Below, piece after piece: positions 34,169-43,235 of a DNA stretch of 64,000 nucleotides. Made by a program: the position numbers and the translations under genes. Every line of letters starts with the position of its first letter. Position 1 is the stretch's first letter. The notes under the pieces are model-generated. The model saw only the letters and a list, made by a program, of their open reading frames with translations. It made no database searches and was not told where the DNA came from. Source of the stretch: Hyphomicrobium_A sp963776675 (GTDB lineage Bacteria; Pseudomonadota; Alphaproteobacteria; Rhizobiales; Hyphomicrobiaceae); NCBI GenBank assembly GCA_963776675.1, contig CAVZNR010000032.1:1-64000 (forward strand), written 5' to 3'.

Positions 34169-35296
34169 ATGGACGTAGTCAAATGCGAAGGCGCAGGGGC
34201 GGAGACAGCCTCAAGTGGCCCGCAGCCGAAGGGAGAAACCCACCAGCAATCGCGTGTCTGGAGTTGGAACGAGTGGGATCCCCTCGAAGAGGTGATTGTC
34301 GGCAACCCGCTGAATGCACGCTTTCCCTACGCCGACCGCAGCACGCAGCTGGCCGAATACCCCGATCGCTCATTGGCGGAGATCCCGCAAGGCCCGTTTC
34401 CGCAGCAGATCGTCGAGGAGGCCGAAGAGGATCTCCAGGAGTTCATCGCGGCTCTTGAAAAGCAGGGCGTCACTGTCAAGCGCCCAGAGACGTGGCCGCA
34501 CGACGCCAAATTCTCCACGATCCATTGGGAATCGGAGGGCTATTACAATTATTGCCCCCGCGACCTCATGCTGGTCATAGGCGATCAGATCATCGAAACG
34601 CCGAATGTCATCCGCAGCCGCGCCCAGGAGACGTTCAGCTATCGGTCGTTGCTCCTGGACTACATGAAGTCAGGGGCAAAGTGGTACGGCGCACCCAAGC
34701 CCATGCTGCTGGACTCGCTCTTCGATGTGGATTTGTCCAAGCCCACACCGCGCAACGATGAGCCTGCCTTCGACGCGGCCAATATACTGCGCTTCGGCGA
34801 GGACCTGCTCTATCTGGTGAGCGCGACCGGAAACGAGATGGGCGGGCAATGGCTGCAGTCGATGCTGGGCGACAAGTTTCGCATTCACTATCTCAAAGAC
34901 GTCTATTATGGCAGCCACATCAACTCGACCTTCGTGGCTTTGCGGCCCGGCCTCATTCTCTGCAATCCCGGTCGCATAAATGCGAACACGCTTCCCGACA
35001 TCTTTAAGCAGTGGGAGGTCATCTACAGTCCCCCGATGGAGAACACGGACCGATACAGCGCCGACTATCTATCCAAGTGCATCGGCAGCGACTGGATCGA
35101 CATGAACGCGTTCAGCATCAATCCGAATCTGGTCGTGGTGGATCGGGATCAGACGGCTCTGATCAAGCTCTTGGAGAAGCACGGCCTCGACGTCATCCCG
35201 ATCAAGTTGCGGCATTCCAAAATGCTGGGCGGAGGGTTCCATTGCGTGACCTTGGACGTCCGCCGAACGGGAACGCTGGAGCGATACTTCGATTAA
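34169..35296 (+). CDS. arginine amidinotransferase family protein (AGAT/StrB1/SxtG-like)
   Basis: 375-aa amidinotransferase that moves the amidino group of L-arginine to an amine acceptor, releasing ornithine. Catalytic residues visible are Asp in PAFDAANILRFG, His in YYGSHINSTFVALRPG and Cys359 in GGGFHCVTLDVRR. The N-terminal WNEWDPLEEVIVGNP is typical of the family, which includes glycine, inosamine and toxin-pathway amidinotransferases. The acceptor cannot be read from sequence; context suggests diaminopropionate or a polymer side chain. ATG 34169 follows GAGGAG. It lies between sbnB and the NRPS gene. Confidence 0.88.
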   Translation: MDVVKCEGAGAETASSGPQPKGETHQQSRVWSWNEWDPLEEVIVGNPLNARFPYADRSTQLAEYPDRSLAEIPQGPFPQQIVEEAEEDLQEFIAALEKQGVTVKRPETWPHDAKFSTIHWESEGYYNYCPRDLMLVIGDQIIETPNVIRSRAQETFSYRSLLLDYMKSGAKWYGAPKPMLLDSLFDVDLSKPTPRNDEPAFDAANILRFGEDLLYLVSATGNEMGGQWLQSMLGDKFRIHYLKDVYYGSHINSTFVALRPGLILCNPGRINANTLPDIFKQWEVIYSPPMENTDRYSADYLSKCIGSDWIDMNAFSINPNLVVVDRDQTALIKLLEKHGLDVIPIKLRHSKMLGGGFHCVTLDVRRTGTLERYFD

Positions 35297-35408
35297 AAAG
35301 GGCGCCTATCTCATGCTCAACCGGCGGAGGGATTTGACGTTTGAAGCCAAGCCTCTAAGAGTTCTCGAGAAATCAGGCGGCAGGCTTCATGAGCGGTGAG
35401 GAAGAGGT

Positions 35409-38400
35409 TTGGCCGGGATCATTGCAGCGAGCAGCTTCGCGCTTCTGGTCGCCCTCGTGTTCGTGGCTTGGAGGCGGTACCTTTGGGCGGCTGAGGCAGT
35501 GCCGGAGGTGGACACCTGTCCCTACAGCCTGACGGACGTGTTTGGCGACCGTCACCTCGTGAATGTGCCGCATCAAAAAGATATCAGGTGGCTCACAGAG
35601 GTCTTTAGCCGGTCCGTCGAGAGATACCCGCATCTCACGGCCTTACAGATCCCCCACACGGGAGAATCCCTGACCTTCGCCGAGCTCGATGCGCGCGCGG
35701 AAAGCCTGGCAGCGGCCCTTGCTCCCTACCTGACCGGTCCCGACCAAGTCGTGGCCGTGGCCATGTCGCAGGACAACTGGCACATCGTGGCCGCGCACCT
35801 CGGTATTCTCAAAGCCGGCGGCGTCGTGATGTTCCTCGACACCAGCTTGCCCGACGCGCTGCTGAGCCACATGCTCGATGACGCGCGCCCTGTGGTCATT
35901 CTAACGCGGGGACACGACAAGTTCCGCGACCTGCCGACGCTCGACGTCCTGGCGTTGCCGGAAGGGAAGCGGCGAAGCGAGGCCGCGCCGTGGTTGGACG
36001 ACCCCACGCAGCGTCTCGCGACCATCTTTTATACCAGCGGGACCACCGGCATGCCCAAGGGCGTGGAGTGCCCGCACGCCGGCTACGTGAATTTGGCCCT
36101 GACCTACGCCGATTACCTCGATCTCATTCCTGGCGTGGACGCGACCTCGCTCACGTCCTCACTGGGCTACGACGGCAGCATCTCTGAGATGTACAGCGCC
36201 TGGGTCTCGGGCTGCACCGTGGTCATGCTGACCAAGGACGAGATCCGCTCGGGTCCCGACCTCGTTCCCATCCTGCGTGAAGCCGAAGTTACGGTGCTCT
36301 TTTGTCCGCCGGTGCTGCTCACCACCCTCACGCCGACGCCTGAGATCGATCTCCCCTATCCACTGTGCCGCTACATCGTGCCGGCAGGTGAAGCCTTCCC
36401 GAGTGCGCTGGTGGAGCCGTGGACACGGGCGCGACGGCAGATCATCAACACCTATGGTCCGACCGAGGCGAGCACCGACACCAGCCGCCAGAGTCTGCGG
36501 CCCGGCGAGCCCATCACCATCGGCCCGCCCTTCGCCAACGTCACCTACGTCGTCCTCGAGGTCGATCAGCTCCGCCCGCTGCCCCATGGTGAGGTCGGAG
36601 AGCTTTGCATCGGTGGGGTGCACGTCGCGCGCGGATACCGCAACCTTCCGGAGCAAACGGCCGAGAAGTTCATTACCCACCCTCAGTTCGGCCGCCTCTA
36701 CCGCACCGGAGACAAGTGCAAGATCGACATCGAGACGCAGCAAGTCCACTTCCTCGGTCGCATTGACGCGCAGCTCAAGGTCCGCGGGCACCGCGTCGAG
36801 GCGCAGGCCGTCGAGGACATTCTCCAGACGCAGTTCAGCGAGATCGAGGCCGCTGTTCTGGACTACCAGAACGAGGCGCTCGTCGCCTTCGTCGCTGCGC
36901 CGTCTCTTTGCAATGGAGACGTGTCGGAGGTCGCTCCGGCGCCGGCGGAGTGGGCCGCCCGGGTGACGGCGACCCTTGCCAGGCTGCTGCCGGCGCCATC
37001 GGTCCCGTCGCGAATCTTCCTTGTCGAGAAGTTCGTTATGAAGCCGGTATCGGGGAAGATCGACCGGAAGCGGCTGCCGAACCTGTCGCATCTGCTGAGT
37101 AGTGCCGAGCCAGGAACGGCGGACACGCTTAGCGACGGTTCGGCCGTCTGGGAAGCGAGTGCTGGGGCGCCTGCCAATGATGTGGGCATGGACCCCGAGT
37201 GCGAGGAAGTGCTGGCGATCTGCAGAGCGGTGTTCGAGACCCCGTTGGGATTGGACGACGGTTTCGCCGAGGCCGGTGGGCACTCGATCCTCATCGCGCG
37301 CTTGGCGCAACGGCTGCAGGCGGCTGGATGGTTTGTGCCGGTTCGCGCACTGCTCAGTGATTGCAACACGGCACGAAAGGTGGCCCACCGCCCGCGGACG
37401 CTGCAGCAGCAAGCCTTCAGGCCGGCAGCGGCGAAACTGAAGACGGCCGCCGGCCCGCGCGACGAAGCCGCGGCAGAGGTGCTTTCGCCCGTCACGTTCA
37501 CCACCCTGCAGGTCCTGTTCTTGGCTTTCATGTATTCTCCGGCCCTGCTGACGCTTCTGAGCGTCTTCAGCGTCGTCGAAATCGGGACGATCTTCGCGAC
37601 CGCCAGCCTCGGGGCGTTCATTGTCGTTGGCTTCCTGCTTTACTTGGTGGGCCTCGTAACGCCCTTCGCCAGCCTGCTCTGGGTCATGGTCGTCAAGTTC
37701 ATCTTGGGTGGTCACATCTACAAGAACAACGTGACCCCGGGTGTCTATCCCAAGTGGAGCAAGATGCATCTCCGGGTCTGGTGCATCGGACGGCTGGAGA
37801 CCCTGGTGCTCTCCACGCTTGGGGCGATGTATCGTAGTCCGCCGTTGATGGCGTTCGCGTTGCGTCAGCTCGGTGCGACCGTCGGCAAGAACCTTCAGTG
37901 CGCGCCCGCCGCAGCACTGTCCGGTCCACTCGACTTGCTCAACATCGGAGACGACGTCGCCATTCAGACCGGGGCCTATGTCCAAACGGCGATGTGGTCG
38001 GGGCAGAACGTACACATTGGCCCTGTTCACCTCGAGAGCGGCTGCAAGATCGGGATGCGCGCCGCTGTTGCCAACAATGTGACGGTCGGCCGAGGCAGTT
38101 GGATCACGCCGTTCACGCCCATCCTCGGCGATGTGGGCTCTCAGGAGATGTGGGAGGGAGCGCCCGCGCGCCTCGCCGGCCGCTGCATCGAGCTCAAGCG
38201 CACCGCCCACGCCTGCCGGTACGCGCATCCGATCTGGCTTCTGGAGTCGCTCAACGTCCTGATGCAGATCGTCGTTTTCTTCTGCCTCAGCGTTGTCCCC
38301 ACGGCTGCTATCCTGTGGCTTGCTCGCGGCTTCATACCTGCAGGAGAAGCCGAGCTTTCCGGTGCCTCGTTCACCACCTTTACACCCGAAGGTACCGAGA

Positions 38401-39827
38401 TCCCTTCCAACTACTTCGTGGTGACGCCGCTTCAAGACATCATCGTGAACCTGGGCCTTTACGCGTTCCTGACCGTTTGGCTCACCGTCGTTGTGACGTC
38501 CTTGCTGGACTGTCTCTTCATTCGCTTTACGGCTGCGTCGCCCGGCCTCTACCCCTCTCGCGGGTTAAGAGCGGCCCTCCTCATGTACCGGATGGGCATG
38601 ATGAACGGCATCCAGGCCATATGGACCTGGACCATCACGGGGCAGTACCTGCGGGCGCTTGCCGGCATGCACTTCCCGCGGTGGGGAGGCTCGGAATGCG
38701 ACGTCATGTTCAACCTCGTTCCGGAGGTTGCGTCTGCCGACTCCCAGGTCTTCTGGTCCAACGGCTGTTTCACGAACACTCTCGACTACGGCGCCGAGCA
38801 CATAAAGTTGCGGCAAATCGATATGCCGCGGAACTTCTTCAGCGGTAACAATTGCGTGGCGGAGTATGGACAGTTTCCGTCCAACTTTCTTTTGGGAGTC
38901 TCGACGGCGAGCAGCGACATTGAGTTTCGCCGACAGATGCGCTCGCGGCTGGGCGAACCGATCACGGTGGCAGGAAACCCGCCTGTGAAATTCGCAAGCG
39001 CATCGTTCGAAGCCCAGAACCAAGCTCACAAACCGCCGGGCTTTCCTCTCTTCCTCACTCGCGTTCTACTCAATGACGTCTTCGGCATTAGTCTGATGCG
39101 CATGGCCGAGGGGCTCGCCTTTACGATTCTCTATATTTCTCTGCTGCGGTGGGGTGGAGACCCCGTCACCAACGTGGTCATTGCCTTGGTGCTCACCGAG
39201 GTTGCCATGGTTCTGTCGTTCGTCATGATCAAGAAAGCCTTGGTCGGCAGCGAATGGGGGGCCGACCACGCGACGCCGTTCTGGTCGTGGCGGCACTTCG
39301 CTTACTTCTTTGCCCAGGACTGCTTCTTCTCCTGGGGCAGAAGCAGTCTGGGTTCTGCCGCCGGGACAGTTCTGTGCAATCCGGTCCTGCGGTTGATGGG
39401 ATGTCGGATCGGCAAACGGACCATTGTGACGGATCCGCTGCAGTGCTTTGACTGGAACGCGGTGAGTTTCGGCGACGATTGCTTCATTAACGGCTTTCTG
39501 CAGTACCACTCGTTCGAGAACATGATGCTGAAAGTGAAGCGAACACACATCCAGGACGGCTGCACCGTCTCCTTCGGCGCCACGGTGATGGGGGGCGCGC
39601 TCATCGAGCGGGACACGACTCTTCTGCCGTTGTCGCTCGTCCTCAAGGAGATGACCATGCTGACCGATACCTACGAGGGCAGTCCCGCCGAGCCTGCGAG
39701 CGCATCCGCGTTCATCCCCGTCGCCCTGCCGCATCGTGACGGACTTGTGGACGTGCCCAACGAGGCCACTGTCGGGATAGGGCACTCGCATGCGAAACTT
39801 GCTCACACAGATGAAGTGGAACGATAG
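35409..39827 (+). CDS. Pls/PosA-family nonribosomal polyamino-acid synthetase
   Basis: 1472-aa single-module membrane NRPS with the layout of epsilon-poly-lysine synthetase. Adenylation domain: A3 IFYTSGTTGMPKG at 206-218, A5 NTYGPTEAST at 347, A7 YRTGDK at 431, A8 GRIDAQLKVRGHRVE at 450, A10 Lys550. Carrier domain: Ser626 in AEAGGHSILIARL. Then come ~six membrane helices separating three soluble C-terminal domains (about 790-940, 1045-1210, 1290-1472), with hexapeptide-like turns such as NIGDDVAIQTGAYV. No C, TE or E domain is present. By homology it forms isopeptide homopolymers. An extra N-terminal membrane helix (3-21) precedes the A domain. Start TTG 35409. Confidence 0.9.
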   Translation: MAGIIAASSFALLVALVFVAWRRYLWAAEAVPEVDTCPYSLTDVFGDRHLVNVPHQKDIRWLTEVFSRSVERYPHLTALQIPHTGESLTFAELDARAESLAAALAPYLTGPDQVVAVAMSQDNWHIVAAHLGILKAGGVVMFLDTSLPDALLSHMLDDARPVVILTRGHDKFRDLPTLDVLALPEGKRRSEAAPWLDDPTQRLATIFYTSGTTGMPKGVECPHAGYVNLALTYADYLDLIPGVDATSLTSSLGYDGSISEMYSAWVSGCTVVMLTKDEIRSGPDLVPILREAEVTVLFCPPVLLTTLTPTPEIDLPYPLCRYIVPAGEAFPSALVEPWTRARRQIINTYGPTEASTDTSRQSLRPGEPITIGPPFANVTYVVLEVDQLRPLPHGEVGELCIGGVHVARGYRNLPEQTAEKFITHPQFGRLYRTGDKCKIDIETQQVHFLGRIDAQLKVRGHRVEAQAVEDILQTQFSEIEAAVLDYQNEALVAFVAAPSLCNGDVSEVAPAPAEWAARVTATLARLLPAPSVPSRIFLVEKFVMKPVSGKIDRKRLPNLSHLLSSAEPGTADTLSDGSAVWEASAGAPANDVGMDPECEEVLAICRAVFETPLGLDDGFAEAGGHSILIARLAQRLQAAGWFVPVRALLSDCNTARKVAHRPRTLQQQAFRPAAAKLKTAAGPRDEAAAEVLSPVTFTTLQVLFLAFMYSPALLTLLSVFSVVEIGTIFATASLGAFIVVGFLLYLVGLVTPFASLLWVMVVKFILGGHIYKNNVTPGVYPKWSKMHLRVWCIGRLETLVLSTLGAMYRSPPLMAFALRQLGATVGKNLQCAPAAALSGPLDLLNIGDDVAIQTGAYVQTAMWSGQNVHIGPVHLESGCKIGMRAAVANNVTVGRGSWITPFTPILGDVGSQEMWEGAPARLAGRCIELKRTAHACRYAHPIWLLESLNVLMQIVVFFCLSVVPTAAILWLARGFIPAGEAELSGASFTTFTPEGTEIPSNYFVVTPLQDIIVNLGLYAFLTVWLTVVVTSLLDCLFIRFTAASPGLYPSRGLRAALLMYRMGMMNGIQAIWTWTITGQYLRALAGMHFPRWGGSECDVMFNLVPEVASADSQVFWSNGCFTNTLDYGAEHIKLRQIDMPRNFFSGNNCVAEYGQFPSNFLLGVSTASSDIEFRRQMRSRLGEPITVAGNPPVKFASASFEAQNQAHKPPGFPLFLTRVLLNDVFGISLMRMAEGLAFTILYISLLRWGGDPVTNVVIALVLTEVAMVLSFVMIKKALVGSEWGADHATPFWSWRHFAYFFAQDCFFSWGRSSLGSAAGTVLCNPVLRLMGCRIGKRTIVTDPLQCFDWNAVSFGDDCFINGFLQYHSFENMMLKVKRTHIQDGCTVSFGATVMGGALIERDTTLLPLSLVLKEMTMLTDTYEGSPAEPASASAFIPVALPHRDGLVDVPNEATVGIGHSHAKLAHTDEVER

Positions 39828-40560
39828 CGACTGGGCCAACGATATATTCGCCGCCGCCGCGTGCAACTGGACTCCGGCGCCGGCTGAGCATTCCGCTTGC
39901 GTGCTCTTTGTGCCGGTCTTGTCGGATCCCGCGGCCGCGCAACGTTGTTGGGCGATCCTGTCGGACGCCGAGCAGCAGCGGGCGGCGCGATTCCTCACCG
40001 AGGAGAGCCGGACCCACTTCACACAGCGGCGCGCGTTTCGCCGCTACTGTGGCGCCCTCGCGCTCGCAGCGCCGCGGCCCCTGTCGCAGATCCAATTCCA
40101 GGAGACCGAGAACGGGCGCCCTTACCTGCCCGATCTGCCAGACGTCTGGTTCAGCTTCTCCTCCTGCCCGCTGGGCTTTCTCGCGGCGTGGTCGTCGACA
40201 CACGGCGTCGGCGTCGACATCGAGGATCCAGCGCGGGACTTGGAGGCGGTCGAGCTCGCCCAACGGTTCTTCTCGCCGGCTGAGGCGAAGGCCGTCCGAG
40301 AGGTCGATGGTCAGGCGCGTCAGCGGACCTTCTTCCAACTGTGGAGCCTCAAGGAAGCGGCGCTGAAATCCATTGGCGAGGGACTGCCCTACGGCCTCGA
40401 CGCGTTCGCGTTCGAGCGCGTGCCAGACCTTCGTATCGCTCATGCGCCCCGCGACCATGGCGGACCGGAGCGATTCGACGCCCACCTCATCGAGGGCGCG
40501 GGCAGTTGCGCCGCACTTGTGCTTCGCGAGCACCTGTTCCAGGCTGCAAAGTGGCTCTGA
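39790..40560 (+). CDS. Sfp-type 4'-phosphopantetheinyl transferase
   Basis: 256-aa PPTase. Motifs are GRPYLPDLPDVWFSFS (region 1), GVGVDIEDP with Asp143/Glu145 (region 2) and FFQLWSLKEAALKSIGEGL with Glu189 (region 3). It attaches phosphopantetheine to Ser626 of the adjacent synthetase. The gene overlaps the 3' end of the synthetase gene by 38 nt, so the two are translationally linked, as are PosA/PosB-type pairs. Confidence 0.9.
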   Translation: MRNLLTQMKWNDSDWANDIFAAAACNWTPAPAEHSACVLFVPVLSDPAAAQRCWAILSDAEQQRAARFLTEESRTHFTQRRAFRRYCGALALAAPRPLSQIQFQETENGRPYLPDLPDVWFSFSSCPLGFLAAWSSTHGVGVDIEDPARDLEAVELAQRFFSPAEAKAVREVDGQARQRTFFQLWSLKEAALKSIGEGLPYGLDAFAFERVPDLRIAHAPRDHGGPERFDAHLIEGAGSCAALVLREHLFQAAKWL

Positions 40561-40588
40561 CGGGGGGATAAACGGGGGGCATTGGCCT

Positions 40589-41851
40589 ATGAGATGCATC
40601 GTAAAGTGGTGGATTGTTTTCCCAATCCTGCCGTTTGCATTGAGCGCCGGTAGCCTGGCCCAAAGCGCCGAACCGCTGTGTGTGCGCGACCCTGCGCAAA
40701 TGCCTGCCAGCTGGCGGCCGTCGGCTGAGCTGCAACCGCACCTCAATCCCACGCCCTGGTCGCGGAGCGAAGCGAGGGATGCCAAGCGCGCCATCGAAAC
40801 GGCGCTGGATGAAATGATCGGCTACTTCCAGCGTAAGCCTGCGGCGGTTCAAACCCTGTGGGACGATGCAATCGAGGCGCTAATCCAGGTCACGTATGCA
40901 AGCGCGAACGCGCCGGAGCTCGACGCGAAGGTACGCGCTGCAGCGCGCAGCAACCTGACGGCGCTGGTCACTCCTTATCTGAACCGCAACGCAGAAGCGG
41001 CGAGGTGCAGCGAATTTGAGCGCCTGTTGCCCCTCACCTTATTCGCACACAGGCTTTATCCCGCCGGCGACATGCGCACAGGTGCGATAACGACACGTAC
41101 CAATGCTGCCTATTGCGCCTGTGGCTCGCTCAAGGCGGCGACGGGGTATGATCTTGAAGAGTTCCTTGCTGACCAGCAAGGCGCTCCTGAGACATTCGAC
41201 GAGTCTCAGGAAGCCGAAAAGGCCCAAGATCTGGAGGACCTCGAGGATCTGTTCGATCTCTCTTTGTGGTCGCTTTGGCTAATAGAGGCCGAGCTCTATC
41301 CGGATATCGAGCTGCCTGACGAAGCCCGCAATTTCGCTCCGAAGGTTTGGAAATACTTTGAGACCTTTCGGCTCGACGGGGCGAGCGAGTATGAGGACGG
41401 GGCAAAGGACGAAGTGTTCTTCAAGATTGCAGACCTCGCCACCCACATCGCCCACATTCCGACCGGCGTTCACCGATTTGCGCTCTACGAGGCGGATTGG
41501 CCCAAGCTCTACCGCTTTCACCGCGAGAACTTCTATCCTGTGCTGCAGGCAGGCGATATCGACCTGTTTGCGTCGTTTGTGGATTCGCTGCGTCAGTACG
41601 GCTGCACTGCGGAGAATGACGCGCAGGTGCGTGACGGTACGCGCTACCTGCTCAAGATCTTTCACGACAACGACGACCGCTGGATGGTCCACCGTCGGGG
41701 TGAGCAGATGAGCGCCGACATCGATGACTACGCCCTCATCCACCGCCCTTGGACCGCGGTTCTGGGTCTTCGCGCTCGGCATCCAGAGCCGCCGGGCCCT
41801 GGCACTTATGGCGGCATTGTTCGCCGCTGGCTGCGGCCGCCCAAGAAGTGA
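40589..41851 (+). CDS. secreted protein of unknown function downstream of the PPTase
   Basis: 420-aa exported protein, not recognised. A signal peptide (IVFPILPFALSAGSLAQSA) is followed by a largely helical, acidic chain. Segments include EALIQVTYASANAPELD, a Cys-containing YCACGSL, and an acidic EAEKAQDLEDLEDLFDL stretch; the C-terminus is basic (RRWLRPPKK). The ATG at 40589 begins the signal peptide. It starts 28 nt after the PPTase stop, so it probably belongs to the operon. A periplasmic role in polymer handling or protection is only inference. Confidence 0.7.
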   Translation: MRCIVKWWIVFPILPFALSAGSLAQSAEPLCVRDPAQMPASWRPSAELQPHLNPTPWSRSEARDAKRAIETALDEMIGYFQRKPAAVQTLWDDAIEALIQVTYASANAPELDAKVRAAARSNLTALVTPYLNRNAEAARCSEFERLLPLTLFAHRLYPAGDMRTGAITTRTNAAYCACGSLKAATGYDLEEFLADQQGAPETFDESQEAEKAQDLEDLEDLFDLSLWSLWLIEAELYPDIELPDEARNFAPKVWKYFETFRLDGASEYEDGAKDEVFFKIADLATHIAHIPTGVHRFALYEADWPKLYRFHRENFYPVLQAGDIDLFASFVDSLRQYGCTAENDAQVRDGTRYLLKIFHDNDDRWMVHRRGEQMSADIDDYALIHRPWTAVLGLRARHPEPPGPGTYGGIVRRWLRPPKK

Positions 41852-41896
41852 CGCTTCGCGCAGCGGCGCCTCAATGCAATCTAATCTGCGTTGAGC

Positions 41897-42907
41897 TCAC
41901 ACCGCTCCCTTGCCCTTGGATATCAGCACGTCGAGCGCGCGCGTGATCAGCGGGTCGACCCCGTTCTCGAGATCGGCCTTCGTATTAAAAAGCTCGATGT
42001 CGACGGGGACGCCCTTGCCCTCGTAGCACACCATGTCGGCCGAATAGTACACTTGGTACGACAGGCAGTAGTCCCAGCCGTTGGGGAGCGTCTTGTCGAG
42101 GGTGTAGGAGAAGATGCCGTTGGTATGATCGCCGACGATCGTCACATGCGGGAGCTCGCGGATGGCCAACGCAAAGGCCTCGCCGCCGCTGAAGACGAAC
42201 TCGCAAGTCAGCAGCACGATGGGGCCGGTAAACTGCATCTCGCCTTGCGGTTCGAGATGCCAGGTCTTGAGCGGCTTATAATCATCTTCGCTCGGGCCGA
42301 TTTTCGTCCTTCTGTGGAAGGCTACGCGCCTACTATCGCAGAACCGGTCGATGATCATGATGGCGATGTCATCCTCGCCGCCCGGGCAGTCGCGGATGTC
42401 GATGATGAACCCCTTCAGATCCGCAAAGTCGCGCGCAATCTTATCGAGAGCGGCCGTGAGTTTGCGCTTCTTGACGTCCTCGAGCTCGAGGATGCGCATG
42501 TAGCCGAAGTCCTGCGACCGGCAGTAATGGAGCATCCAAGCCTCAGTCGCTTCAGGTTGCCCGAAGCCGTTGTCGACGAGTGTCTTCGCGGTCGTCTTGA
42601 AGAGCTGCTTGATCTGCCGGCTCGTGAACTCTCTGGTGAACCGGGTCTTCTTCTCTGCGGTGAAGAACCGCTTCTTGCGGTCCTTGCCGGTTTTGTCTTC
42701 CAGCTCGACATGCCCGTCATTCAACGGATCGAGCATCTGGCAGAGGATGTCGAAGAGCTCGTCGTCGCTGGTCTTGGCGGTGACCTTGGATCTGTATGAA
42801 TCGTACTGGTTTTTCCAGTCGACGTTCCTCAGTGCGAAGAAGGGATACCTGTCGCGAAACGTCTGCCACAGCTCTTCGAAATTTTGTTCAGGATCGCGGC
42901 GGGTCAT
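41897..42907 (-). CDS. S41-family (tail-specific/tricorn-like) peptidase
   Basis: 336-aa protein with an S41 peptidase core. An N-terminal helical domain (ELWQTFRDRYPFFALR, DPLNDGHVELED) resembles tricorn-core/IRBP-type members. The nucleophile Ser is in CEFVFSGGEAFALAI, and FIIDIRDCPGGEDDIAI and VGDHTNGIFSYTL follow the family pattern. No PDZ domain and no signal peptide are evident, so it may be cytoplasmic. It is convergent with the synthetase operon. A role in degrading or tolerating the product is possible but unproven. Confidence 0.8.
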   Translation of the reverse strand: MTRRDPEQNFEELWQTFRDRYPFFALRNVDWKNQYDSYRSKVTAKTSDDELFDILCQMLDPLNDGHVELEDKTGKDRKKRFFTAEKKTRFTREFTSRQIKQLFKTTAKTLVDNGFGQPEATEAWMLHYCRSQDFGYMRILELEDVKKRKLTAALDKIARDFADLKGFIIDIRDCPGGEDDIAIMIIDRFCDSRRVAFHRRTKIGPSEDDYKPLKTWHLEPQGEMQFTGPIVLLTCEFVFSGGEAFALAIRELPHVTIVGDHTNGIFSYTLDKTLPNGWDYCLSYQVYYSADMVCYEGKGVPVDIELFNTKADLENGVDPLITRALDVLISKGKGAV

Positions 42908-43021
42908 GGCTCTGTCGATCTGGCTTGGCTGCGCCGTTGCATCTCACGTCGGGCGAGAATTCAATATATGCGAAAGGGGCGCGTGGTTGGGCAATTGTCG
43001 AATGCGGATGAGGTCCGCTCT

Positions 43022-43103
43022 GGGTCATGAGCGTCCGTCGGAGCGGTGGCGGGAACTAGTCCGCTTTTCCCTCATGAGCGGTCACGCAGCGCCATCACGT
43101 CGT
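43022..43103 (+). repeat. dispersed repeat, copy B
   Basis: Second copy of the repeat at 30842-30925, same strand, roughly 75 percent identical over ~85 bases by eye. Copies A and B bracket the polyamino-acid locus at a distance of 12.2 kb. They are too diverged to be a fresh target or attachment duplication. They look like a dispersed element of the genome. Confidence 0.55.
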
Positions 43104-43235
43104 CGTCGGCGAAGGGCCAAATGCTTCCTGCTGATGTGACCCCTGTCCTTTACCCAGCGGGGACTCGAAACACTGCGGTGCTTTATCGTCAGATATTTAT
43201 ACAGTTTTAATGAGAGCCACTTTGACCCAAACAAG

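Noticed and set aside
36159..38435. 758-aa open frame antisense to the Pls-like synthetase
   Set aside because: Composition is that of a GC-rich shadow frame (Arg/Asp/Glu/His-rich, no domain). The sense strand encodes a full set of NRPS motifs.
30842..43103. Direct repeats as att sites of an integrative element
   Set aside because: Copies are only ~75 percent identical, no integrase gene lies between them, and a third fragment exists outside. Kept only as a dispersed repeat.
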